Origin: Onchidella celtica
Taxonomy: Eukaryota > Mollusca > Gastropoda > Systellommatophora > Onchidiidae
DNA: 64,000 nucleotides
NCBI GenBank assembly: GCA_963931925.1
Contig: OZ007569.1
Coordinates: 63,549,546 to 63,613,545 of the forward strand
Reading direction: 5' to 3'
The translations under genes and the position numbers were made by a program. Shown here in pieces: positions 37,101 through 39,899 of this stretch (within the stretch, counting starts at the first letter, position 1; each line of letters starts with the position of its first letter). The notes beneath the pieces are model-generated. The model saw only the letters and a program-made list of their open reading frames with translations. It was not told where the DNA came from and made no database searches.

Positions 37101-39506
37101 TCTTGCAACGAGAACTGCCACACGGTTTAGTACCGCAACGATCAGTGTGAATGAGCCTGCTCCGGACCAAAATGTCTTTTAAGTTTTTGGATCGTCTATA
37201 CCAGCAGAGGAGGTGTTGCATCAAGCATGTCATTGAGGCTCTGGTCAGCCCTCAAGATAGAGAGATTTCTAAGGAGGACTTGCTTAATAGGAAAAGACTG
37301 GGGGTGATAAGTGAAAACTAGTTTGATACGATTATCTTCCCTCCTTTGTTTGGGAGTGAGGGCATCCAGCCTACTGATATCACCGGCCCTCGACCAGGCT
37401 TTATCCAGAACATGTTCTTAGAGGTTCTGGATAACCTCTAAGACGAAAAAATTCTAACATCCTCTTGCCTTCAGTGGCAAAGTCTGCATCCGATTGGCAA
37501 AAACGACGCAAACGGAGCAATTGCGAAAAGGGAATGGCATCCTTGCAAGAACTAAGTAAACTGTTTCACTTCGTTCCTGTTGAAGTCTTTTATTGTTCGT
37601 TTTTTTTCCACTCTGTCTTCTCTTTAGTTTGCTTTGTATTGTTTGGGTTTTATTTCTCACGCGGGGCTTTGCAACATACAACCTTTTCTTTTTGCCCAAT
37701 TTTGACTTTGCTTATAGCCCTGCTGCGACCCCACAGTTTTTCTGTGGTTTTTATGATATTTCGCAAGTCAGGAGAGAACATTGTTGTCAGGCCTCTCTGC
37801 CAATTTTTCATAAACTTTAACAAATAAAAATTGCACTGCTTCTCGTATGATAAAAATTATACATGTATTGTGGGTATGATTTGATTTTTTACACACATGT
37901 ACAACACTGCAATGACCTAGGCTATAAGTAGTCAGAATATGGAGTCACTTAACTTTCATGCGTATGATGTTGTACATATAGACTGATTAACTGGTTTAAA
38001 CTACACGTAGTTCTTCCATTATCAAGTTGAATACCTTTTGATTAGGCGGTAATTTTAAATTGACCAAAAATGTTGAACTAACAGTGAATACGATTGTTGT
38101 TAGGTGTTAAAAGTATCCGAGTTCGAGTTGAACAGATCTCAGCATGGCCAAGAATTACATTACACAATCTGTGTTGTCACTTATCTGTATGTTCTCTTTG
38201 ATTTGATAAAGGTGAAAGTAAACAAGTGGAAAGTTCGTTTTGCCCATCAATTGAAGAAGCCTACACAGAGTACAAGGAATCTCAACACAAACCTGATGAC
38301 ACAGAGGAGGAAACTGGGACACCAGTGGCTGCAATAGCAGGAGCTGCAGGTAGGTGTTTGTCTACTTTTACATGTAGGAACGAATTAGAATCTACATGTT
38401 ATTAAATCAGATGCAAATTTTATATTCAAATATCTCGTAGTAATCATGGCCCTTCAGAAAGGATGTTAATCCTCAGGAGGAATGTAGCCTATCACAGATG
38501 ATCTATTGTACGGGAATATGCATTGCTAGATCGATATGTTTATTTTACTACTGGAAAACAACTGATTAGTGAAATCAATTACTTTTCCAGAAAGTTGTAT
38601 GTCTGTGGAAAGAACACCTGTCCTTTAACTAATTAAATTCAAAACTGCGCAGTTCTTGTTGGATTAGTGTGCTCTGTGTTATTATTATTATTATGATTAT
38701 TATTTTAAATAAATAGTAGAGAAAGAAAAACTTTAATTTATCTTCATAATAATGTTATTTATGGTTAAGGTCTGGCACACATGAGACAGGTTTGCTCTTA
38801 GGGCATTAAGCTGGACCTTTGGTAAAAGTTAGTGAACATCAATAACAATCTCCAATTCTTCAACAGTTGAACGTCGATAAACGTCCCTATCATGGATTTA
38901 AATAAACTGGTAGTGGGGAAGGGGTACCATATGAGTTACACAACTTTAGCCGGGCACATAATTTCATCTTCTGTGTGTTAATCGCGGAGCAGCACATTTC
39001 CTATAAAAACATCCAGGAAGAGGACTAACTTGCCAGGGGTGGGGGGTGGGGCGGCACTGCACCCTTGGGACCCCACGCACACGGACGCTCCTAAAGACGC
39101 CTTCTTGTAATATCTCTCTTGTGTAACTCGAACTCCTCCCGATAGTGGTACTGTCAAAACCTTTTCATGCAGTTTTCTGTCATGAATAAAAATGCCTAAA
39201 GCAGGACCAGTTAGATAATACAAGTTCATGTATCTACCATTGTCTCAGATTTGTTTCTATGCAGGAGCACAAATCAGTTTATCAAAATGTCAGTGATACT
39301 GGTTTTTGTGTGAACATCGTTACCCATTTTATTTGTTTCTTACAGGTGGAGTTGTAGTGGTTATCATTGTGGTTGTAGTAGTTGTTTTAGTTGTGCGAAA
39401 ACAACAAAACCAGAAGAAGGACATCAACACAGACGTTGGCAGAGAGGGCCAGATGGATTATGATCAGCCTCGAGCTGCAGAACCAGGAGCTGATTATAAT
39501 CAGTGA
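3955..39506 (+). CDS. Cadherin-EGF transmembrane protein, 3' part of a spliced gene
   Basis: A cell-surface protein with about eight visible cadherin repeats, four EGF-like repeats, a membrane-proximal domain, one transmembrane helix and a 36-residue tail. Exons: 3955-4137, 13718-13881, 14326-14560, 15251-15364, 15889-15963, 18104-18289, 18634-18798, 19172-19331, 19642-19766, 21658-21840, 22564-22683, 23443-23625, 24151-24354, 25608-26844, 38212-38349, 39346-39506. All borders are AG/GT, every phase is compatible and the total is 3633 nt (1210 residues plus stop). Cadherin linkers of the NEPP/NDAP type recur, for example VVDLNEPP, LTDANDAP, VTNVNEPP and VKDVNEPP, with DPD and DYE/DFE calcium-site motifs. 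Such proteins mediate calcium-dependent adhesion or signalling. The 5' end, with signal peptide and further repeats, is outside the window. The family resembles FAT-like or protocadherin-like proteins; orthology is not established. Confidence 0.9.
4138..4592. other. Intron with a 34-bp tandem duplication
   Basis: Intronic sequence before the LTR element. A 34-bp unit starting TCTGGTTTG is duplicated head to tail at 4394-4427 and 4428-4461 with one mismatch. The stretch around 4534-4572 is shared almost exactly with an intron at about 18446-18482. Confidence 0.6.
4593..5827 (+). repeat. 5' LTR of the Gmr1-like element
   Basis: It has 1235 bp with inverted ends TGTCAC and GTGACA. It matches 11858-13092 except for about four transitions. 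AATAAA occurs near 5720. Minus-strand open frames inside it recur in all three LTR copies, but nothing supports them as genes. Confidence 0.95.
5829..5846 (+). promoter_or_regulatory. Primer-binding site, tRNA-Pro type
   Basis: One base after the LTR the sequence reads TGGGGGCTCGTCCG followed by TTGT. The first 14 bases are complementary to the 3' end of tRNA-Pro (the same site gammaretroviruses use), and the last four diverge. It would prime minus-strand synthesis. Confidence 0.8.
5847..6817 (+). other. Untranslated leader of the Gmr1-like element
   Basis: About 970 nt of T-rich sequence between primer site and gag start, with no coding frame. It presumably holds packaging and translation signals; nothing specific is recognisable. 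Confidence 0.6.
6818..10837 (+). CDS. Gag-protease-integrase-reverse transcriptase polyprotein
   Basis: 1339 codons from ATG 6818. Residues about 45-110 are an E/K/R/Q-rich coiled coil, followed by a gag capsid-like region (about 125-280). Two CCHC zinc knuckles start near residues 393 and 411 (CWTCGRVGHFSREC and CWNCGRADHISVNC). The aspartic protease has the D511-TGS motif. The integrase has an HHCC zinc region (about 700-745), a catalytic triad D772, D832, E868 (D,D-35-E) and a C-terminal GPY/F module (WKGPYVIERV). Reverse transcriptase follows, from about 1125 on, with FRRLN, KIDLTKGYW, PFGLVNA and FFDD (D1298, D1299). The frame is lost just after LLNPQ, where the reading should continue in the frame opened at 10813. 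Synthesis in the cell would give a capsid and the enzymes for reverse transcription and integration. Confidence 0.95.
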   Translation: MAELQQLMKLGKELGLEGEELRGWIKEQQADLRDERAKDREREKEAQERQREEDREAKAQQQEREAKEREQERKLKLREIEAQEREIKLKEIEAQVKIAELEIKKNAPTETVERQVHNKGGVRIKLPTFDDRKDDIDAFLYRFELNAQLQWGENKELWSTYLASLLQGRALTYFKELQREDVQDYDKLKALLLRRFARTEEYFRERFRRARADTREDFAAFVARLTEYFANLVDLAHVGADFAKLKDLMIRDQLYASCHKDLVAFLKENEPATVQEASKLAEAYRTAHPSKPVARAYVQDAGYVAVVEGSPAGLNDRSRQRGAYSGQAQGQRRGYHQSPAYGSGKFDRAGGLGRGNGRGRFVTFADDRRHRDFSSGRDGSRGPRPSAAQGAECWTCGRVGHFSRECRAAKCWNCGRADHISVNCPAGRIAANVDSGSSPCSPNKFHHAAACVTSDNGGGQYSKCPSCEKLLSSGVLPCGRKIPVINSCHTGGGLRVYPGFVGDEPVSVLRDTGSTVVGVHRDCIRDSQLTGETVPCIQFSGAIEKLPMARIAIDTPFLSGEVEAVVGCFPGAQLIIGNVSRVVSPSDENVQAWSQSKGIDFCAAVETRRRVADKDKIRPLATPAVNLDITPERLARLQREDPSLNPCFGEARTEKMRKYKNGSSSFVVQAGILFRKYVTVTSILKQVVVPALLIATVLHLAHDVPLAGHMGIARTKESVLKNFYWPSIHKDVQVYCKTCSACQKTTHKGRTPQAPLQKIPTVSEPFKKVSIDLVGPIHPATDRGNRFFLTVICNATRWPEAIPLRTITSEAVAEALFAIFARVGIPEQILSDRGAQFTSEMMKELFRLFSIQPITTTPYHPQANGMCERLNSTLKSMLRKVAADRPKDWDRYIPAVLFAYREVRQESTGFSPFEMMYGRSPRGPTDVLRDMMTSPASGDDDQISVFQYLVDLRERLSSARTMAEEASGIASKRAKDYKDRGSKLRIFKPGDKVLLLLPTDHNKLLMTWKGPYVIERVVSKVDYAIHIDGTSKVFHVNMLQRFYERPQYLCAQTRPEETVFSTACTGVVDQLDCDVSDTEAQEELQIQLPELTPTQGYRDVKINPDLTSSRSRELKTLLASFPDVVTDLPGRTTVIQHQIKLTSDKPVFLRPYPLPFSSRDRVIKEVESMLKLDVIEPSTSPYSSPIVLVKKLDGSVRFCIDFRRLNTITVGDREPIPFQEELIASLAGSTWFSKIDLTKGYWEIPLTEESKQYTAFQTPIGLFQFKVMPFGLVNALATFARLMRLVLKDIPNVVSFFDDIACHTSTWSDHIQTLTVIFKRLRHFGLLLNPQRWIWHVQR
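10813..11502 (+). CDS. Reverse transcriptase end and RNase H of the Gmr1-like element
   Basis: This 229-codon frame overlaps the upstream ORF by 25 nt and continues its reverse transcriptase thumb region (FLGHIVGRG, LVGILNYYRKFIPNF). RNase H follows with its acidic residues in RTDASDSGVGACL, ERECLAIVW, QTDHKPL and HIADYLSR. The ATG at 10813 is unlikely to be a real start: the join is best read as a one-base indel in this copy, although a programmed shift cannot be excluded. No integrase follows, because it lies upstream. Confidence 0.9.
   Translation: MDLACPEIVFLGHIVGRGVQRPEVTKIDKLVGLKIPKTKKQVRSLVGILNYYRKFIPNFSSLSSSLTDLTKKGQPDKVQWTSECQTAFDNLVTALSSSPILILPDFRSNFILRTDASDSGVGACLLQEKNECLHPVCYVSRKLLQRERKYSVIERECLAIVWSVQKLGRYLMGREFCIQTDHKPLTFLSKNRSSSPCLSRWALALQPYTFVIQPIPGTSNHIADYLSRA
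11503..11843 (+). other. 3' untranslated region of the Gmr1-like element
   Basis: AT-rich noncoding sequence between the RNase H stop and the polypurine tract, with no further domain. This confirms that RNase H is the last coding domain of the element. Confidence 0.6.
11844..11857 (+). promoter_or_regulatory. Polypurine tract
   Basis: GGGGTGGGGGATGA lies directly before the 3' LTR, after a T-run. It is the expected plus-strand primer site, with one T and an imperfect end. Confidence 0.75.
11858..13092 (+). repeat. 3' LTR of the Gmr1-like element
   Basis: It has 1235 bp, the same length as the 5' LTR and nearly identical to it, and is followed by GTGAT, the target duplication. Host intron resumes at 13093. 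Confidence 0.95.
13718..13881 (+). CDS. Cadherin gene exon b
   Basis: Starts after CATCCAG in phase 0 and ends with two spare bases at GG|GTGAGT. It encodes the linker VVDLNEPP and the start of the next cadherin repeat (IPENSQLGTIIGDL, LDPEPYQTYTYTL). Confidence 0.85.
14326..14560 (+). CDS. Cadherin gene exon c
   Basis: Acceptor TTTTTCTGCAG, donor CTG|GTAAGC, 235 nt. One base completes the split codon. It carries LDYETAPTLSLVVQTVDSG and LTDANDAP, closing one repeat and opening the next. Confidence 0.9.
15251..15364 (+). CDS. Cadherin gene exon d
   Basis: Thirty-eight codons in phase 0 from CATGAAG| to ACA|GTATGT, with IPENSGIGDLVGQLSVTDPD, the N-terminal half of a repeat. Confidence 0.85.
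15889..15963 (+). CDS. Cadherin gene exon e
   Basis: Twenty-five codons in phase 0 between AAATCATAG and GAG|GTAACC. It holds LGLDYEKQRIYVIE, the DYE calcium-site strand of the same repeat. Its small size makes it easy to miss. Confidence 0.8.
16175..16340. mobile_element. Short TTAA-flanked piggyBac-like MITE
   Basis: 166 bp beginning CCCTCTT and ending AAGAGGG, flanked on both sides by TTAA (16171-16174 and 16341-16344). CCY ends at TTAA sites are the piggyBac-type signature. It has no coding capacity. Confidence 0.75.
16662..17801. mobile_element. Unclassified GC-rich insertion, possibly a solo LTR
   Basis: Base composition changes sharply here, with many CpGs, inside an AT-rich cadherin intron. 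The ends TGGTTACT (16662) and AGTTACCA (17801) are near-perfect inverted repeats. Read on the minus strand, AATAAA near the end followed by a short tail resembles an LTR. I found no clean target duplication for these ends. A near-repeat ACTAYGAGTGGC occurs at 16645-16656 and 17761-17772, so the true borders may differ. The open frames inside (up to 77 codons) are not recognisable. Confidence 0.4.
18104..18289 (+). CDS. Cadherin gene exon f
   Basis: Sixty-two codons in phase 0 between ATGCAG and CAG|GTAAGA. It carries VTNVNEPP, then EEANVIGQLVGEISATDPDS, so it joins the end of one repeat to the start of the next. Confidence 0.9.
18634..18798 (+). CDS. Cadherin gene exon g
   Basis: Fifty-five codons in phase 0 between AAATGCAG and CAG|GTACAA. 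It contains FDFESQSTQIVKVKATDDEG, the C-terminal half of a cadherin repeat. Confidence 0.9.
19172..19331 (+). CDS. Cadherin gene exon h
   Basis: 160 nt from CTGTTTAG| to GATG|GTGAGT, ending in phase 1. It encodes IKDKNEKP, a variant linker with Lys in place of the usual Pro, and ESAQKGTFIGILRTEDPDNG. Confidence 0.9.
19642..19766 (+). CDS. Cadherin gene exon i
   Basis: 125 nt from CTAACAG| to ATC|GTAAGT. Two bases complete the split codon. It reads SDLDHEHTNVYRISVKSTDS, the calcium-binding second half of the repeat. Confidence 0.9.
20459..21592. mobile_element. piggyBac-like nonautonomous element, 1.1 kb
   Basis: It begins CCCTATTCCTGCGGGAG and ends in the complement of CCCTCGTCCCGCG, and is flanked by TTAA at 20455-20458 and 21593-21596. 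It is richer in CpG than the surrounding intron. No transposase motif or ORF longer than 90 codons was found. The first 140 bp resemble 61096-61215 (shared GGCCACTATATTGGCC-like and TATGGCAACGG stretches). The acceptor of cadherin exon j lies 65 bp after its end. Confidence 0.75.
21658..21840 (+). CDS. Cadherin gene exon j
   Basis: Sixty-one codons in phase 0 between TATGTCAG and ATT|GTAAGG. It holds VTDANEPP and the start of the sixth visible repeat (SVEENLNQSVVLSNVTVVDE). Confidence 0.85.
22564..22683 (+). CDS. Cadherin gene exon k
   Basis: Forty codons in phase 0 between CTCCACAG and AAG|GTCAGT. It encodes the second half of repeat six (QVSYEKASNYDITLRCSDGE). Confidence 0.85.
22795..22962 (+). 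repeat. Dispersed CGTAACC-family repeat, copy 1
   Basis: About 170 bp related to 62033-62372 and to the complement of 35952-36122. It shares GTAGGGTTGGTA near the start, GACGTCAG.GCGATGTTGTAACC in the middle and CAGATTTCCATGGGG at the end. It is noncoding and in a cadherin intron. Confidence 0.6.
23443..23625 (+). CDS. Cadherin gene exon l
   Basis: Sixty-one codons in phase 0 between AATTCAG and AAG|GTCAGT. VKDVNEPP closes repeat six; RYEVGRLQVQDDDKGQTHTF opens repeat seven. Confidence 0.88.
24151..24354 (+). CDS. Cadherin gene exon m
   Basis: Sixty-eight codons in phase 0 between TTGACAG and AAG|GTAGGA. It reads VVADSGQPVITYRQSFTL and ends in a non-canonical linker. The DPS in RPDPSIDI stands where a DxE/DYE motif is usual, so calcium binding may be weakened here. 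Confidence 0.88.
24420..25100. other. Intron stretch of altered composition, unclassified
   Basis: From about 24430 the intron contains words such as TATCTCGACATGG and a CpG-richer block to about 25090. This suggests an old DNA-transposon insertion of Tc1/pogo type. No complete inverted ends or target duplication could be matched. Confidence 0.3.
25104..25289. mobile_element. Possible hAT-like MITE
   Basis: 186 bp starting CAGGGATGGCAA and ending in the complement of CAGAGATGGAAA. Each end is followed inside by an AGGAAATTT or AAATTTCC block. The expected 8-bp target duplication is not clean, so borders are provisional. Confidence 0.4.
25608..26844 (+). CDS. Cadherin gene exon n: last cadherin repeat, four EGF repeats, stalk
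   Basis: The large exon (1237 nt) runs from GTTTCAG| to ATTG|GTGAGT. It encodes a degenerate last cadherin repeat (ISEDAVAGDVVGQL) and four EGF-like repeats with six-cysteine spacing: DKCYDNGASC.., IDDCESQGGNEQC.., DPCQGHSCKN.. and IDDCLAEPCLGGGTC... A membrane-proximal region follows. It contains two furin-type sites, RKKR at 26571-26582 and RVKR at 26667-26678, and a beta-rich segment (AYSVNIEEAEDGTLIVKFVL). EGF repeats two and four begin with IDDC, as in calcium-binding EGF. Confidence 0.93.
26845..28058. other. First part of the 11.4-kb cadherin intron
   Basis: AT-rich with A-runs. No exon, RNA gene or repeat could be assigned. Confidence 0.5.
28067..28525. mobile_element. hAT-like nonautonomous element, one end lost
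   Basis: It starts CAGTGGTTCTCAGTG, a common hAT end, and lies between identical 8-bp copies of TTTTAGAC (28059-28066 and 28526-28533). The 3' end stops at CTGAAAAGGTT and lacks the matching inverted end. Its second half resembles 61380-61590, which does end properly (GGTTGAGAATCACTG). Confidence 0.6.
28534..30234. other. Intron and 3' flank of the nested BTB gene
   Basis: AT-rich noncoding sequence with a C-homopolymer of about 20 nt near 29975-29993. No gene seen. Confidence 0.5.
30235..30240 (-). terminator. Candidate poly(A) signal of the BTB gene
   Basis: AATAAA on the minus strand, about 120 nt after the stop codon. A second AATAAA overlaps the stop codon at 30353-30358 but is too close to be the obvious choice. 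Confidence 0.4.
30358..32307 (-). CDS. BTB-BACK-kelch-like protein, nested gene
   Basis: A 649-residue protein in a single coding exon. The start is ATG 32307-32305, chosen because a pyrimidine tract and acceptor (CTCTTAATAG) lie just upstream. The open frame runs 30 codons further to 32397 but would cross that acceptor. Residues 34-132 are a BTB domain (SDFADITVVADGCEFACHRVILAACS). Residues 137-340 are a BACK domain, interrupted at about 211-289 by an acidic Glu/Asp/Ser-rich insertion, and resuming at LPDLLMKCRICLVSGRYLL. The remaining 310 residues resemble a kelch propeller without the usual double-glycine repeats. Family members are adaptors for cullin-3 ubiquitin ligases; the substrate is unknown. 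The gene lies antisense in a cadherin intron. Confidence 0.9.
   Translation of the reverse strand: MESNATGDDITSERAKIAIEILKALESQRGKSDFADITVVADGCEFACHRVILAACSGFFNGLLTSGMKEDLEKRITLHEISQYTFAKILECIYGGKNVLTKDNIFEMWHAVNQLQILFLLTECETFLKNNISPENCLIIYQNSKLLDSYEIRTFSWNYMLKEFEAVRKYDDILMLTADELKQLVASQDLNVASEDGVAETILKWVAYKPDKKMSEITDPGETDESVNIVHEVVPSDKTDEQESLGIETDSETGSESQQTALAHDRNECNEGVTNANNPEGNDKCDRTAFLPDLLMKCRICLVSGRYLLQNLEKCQIVRASEQALKIVQVGIRYQLHADRHHDYCPPSAMHRKTDVLQNVIVAIRSLEDYEYDNILVARTMGGEWYGLGQPFNRINRSLAVVCVDQNVYVATGDQKMAVYILSIREWKRLPDYTSGTTIRFLLSSGTFLFAFHSDNSICMINVLAIHDISSQNQWVKAGSLTPEMEITCVTTVGEKFIFFGHKNGRGGETVVEVFDTNTMTSTEINTPGPFLKMVSFRKGEEAFILQTNGTLWKITSCLEPPFIEIMYETMLWDFDRDLKGALVVNDELLVFGSRFTGFGRDEEKDEHWELPVSGIFKRIKNVILESHLNSFAHTVIPKSRLTNKINLN
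32308..32365 (-). other. 5' UTR part of the BTB coding exon
   Basis: On the minus strand a T-rich tract and AATAG acceptor are followed by ATCAAGCTCTG and then 58 nt of leader before the ATG. An untranslated first exon upstream is therefore expected. Confidence 0.6.
33128..33280 (-). promoter_or_regulatory. Candidate 5' UTR exon 1 and promoter of the BTB gene
   Basis: On the minus strand a donor GCGAATG|GTAAGG (GT at 33132-33133) could close a noncoding first exon that splices to 32365. The region is also the start of a segment repeated at 34648-34902. The transcription start cannot be located from sequence. Confidence 0.4.
33146..34303. repeat. Duplicated upstream segment, copy A (interrupted)
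   Basis: The parts 33146-33371 and 34209-34303 align in order with 34648-34902. They share CTTTGTGGAAGGCTT, AACTTGTGTT, GGAATTTCT and AACAGATGTTGTCA. Copy A is split by the hAT-like insertion; copy B is not. Confidence 0.65.
33372..34200. mobile_element. hAT-like nonautonomous element with 8-bp target duplication
   Basis: 829 bp between exact copies of GACTCAGA (33364-33371 and 34201-34208). Ends read GGGTTGCCAGATTG at the start and the complement of GGGTTAACAGATTG at the end. AAAAAGCC words are enriched near both ends. There is no transposase. The related segment at 34648-34902 lacks it. Confidence 0.8.
34648..34902. repeat. Duplicated upstream segment, copy B (empty site)
   Basis: Diverged copy of the BTB upstream segment without the hAT-like insertion. 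On the minus strand a donor-like CATGCAAG|GTAC occurs at the place matching the copy A donor, so it could be an alternative first exon. Confidence 0.55.
34903..35951. other. Intron, mostly unassigned
   Basis: Contains a C-homopolymer near 35246-35262 and a T-run near 35580. GGTTCAGATCC at 35174-35184 resembles a tRNA B box, but no A box was found at the right distance. Confidence 0.4.
35952..36122 (-). repeat. Dispersed CGTAACC-family repeat, copy 2
   Basis: Reverse-oriented copy of the repeat at 22795 and 62033. On the minus strand it runs from GGATTTCCGCAGGGTTGGTA to CAGATTTCCGTAGGGTTACT. The similar words at the two ends suggest tandem-repeat monomers. Confidence 0.6.
36541..36571 (-). 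ncRNA. Hammerhead-ribozyme-like motif, copy 1
   Basis: On the minus strand CTTGACAAAGGC, a GAAA loop, then GCCGAAAATTTG. This matches the layout of the minimal hammerheads known in Penelope-like termini: core, short GGC/GCC stem II, GAAA. The core reads UUGACAA where the consensus is CUGANGA, that is C3 to U and G8 to A. Confidence 0.4.
36718..37550 (-). pseudogene. Penelope-like reverse transcriptase C-terminus and GIY-YIG endonuclease, frameshifted
   Basis: The last open frame (37233 to 36718) holds KNLKDILVRSRL, a CTHC-type zinc ligand region and the GIY-YIG motif (LVYAIRC..CHMLYIGETGRQL..R..EHL). Upstream, in other frames, are IPFSQLLRLRRFC (about 37535) and LDALTPKQRREDNRIKLVF with FTYHPQSFPIKQVLLRN. 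These are the known region between reverse transcriptase and endonuclease in Penelope-like elements. At least two frame changes and loss of the reverse transcriptase core make it nonfunctional. Confidence 0.8.
38212..38349 (+). CDS. Cadherin gene exon o
   Basis: 138 nt from TGATAAAG| to GCAG|GTAGGT, in and out in phase 1. It encodes an acidic juxtamembrane stretch (YKESQHKPDDTEEETG) ending in AAIAGAAG, the start of the membrane helix. Confidence 0.85.
38350..39345. other. Intron
   Basis: AT-rich. A GC-richer, CpG-containing block at about 38980-39190 may be an old repeat. Nothing coding was found. Confidence 0.4.
39346..39506 (+). CDS. Cadherin gene last exon: transmembrane helix and tail
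   Basis: From TTCTTACAG| to TGA 39504-39506. The helix is extremely valine-rich (GGVVVVIIVVVVVVLVV), followed by RKQQNQKK as a positive stop-transfer sequence. The cytoplasmic tail has 36 residues with MDYDQP and ADYNQ ends. It lacks the catenin-binding sequences of classical cadherins as far as I can see. Confidence 0.92.
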
Positions 39507-39736
39507 AATCAAACATAACCATCATCTAGAGTTGAGAATTAAAGTTTGATTATCAGGTGTAAAGTAAACATTTTATCTTTCTCGCGCATTAAATTACAGC
39601 ACTGAAAAATTACATTGTATGTTTTGAAATTGTTTTAAACAGAGACGCTCAGTAACAAAATTTAGCTTTGTTCTATGGCAGACATGAGAGTATTCTTGGT
39701 GCTGTTGTATACATTGTAAACACAAATGTTGAAGAG

Positions 39737-39742
39737 AATAAA
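39737..39742 (+). terminator. Candidate poly(A) signal of the cadherin gene
   Basis: AATAAA 231 nt after the stop codon. A further AATAAA occurs near 39879. Confidence 0.55.
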
Positions 39743-39899
39743 CTTATCCTTGTGTAAAACTGTGATCCTTTGATGAAGTAATGAGCCAGCAAAATGTGAA
39801 ACTTTCAGATAATTATGACAAAAATTTTTGTCTGAATCATAATGATCAATCCCATTGAAGCAAGTAATTCTGCAAGCAATAAAATGTTATCATTGTGGA

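Larger units (their letters stand above)
36484..37763 (-). mobile_element. Penelope-like element, 5'-truncated, with inverted terminal parts
   Basis: On the minus strand the order is: inverted terminal part (37763 to about 37551), C-terminal coding part (about 37550 to 36718), AT-rich 3' UTR (36717 to about 36610) and terminal part (36608 to 36484). The two terminal parts are inverted copies of each other and match 46690-46945. The coding part ends in a GIY-YIG endonuclease, which marks Penelope-like elements. It lies in a cadherin intron. Confidence 0.8.
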
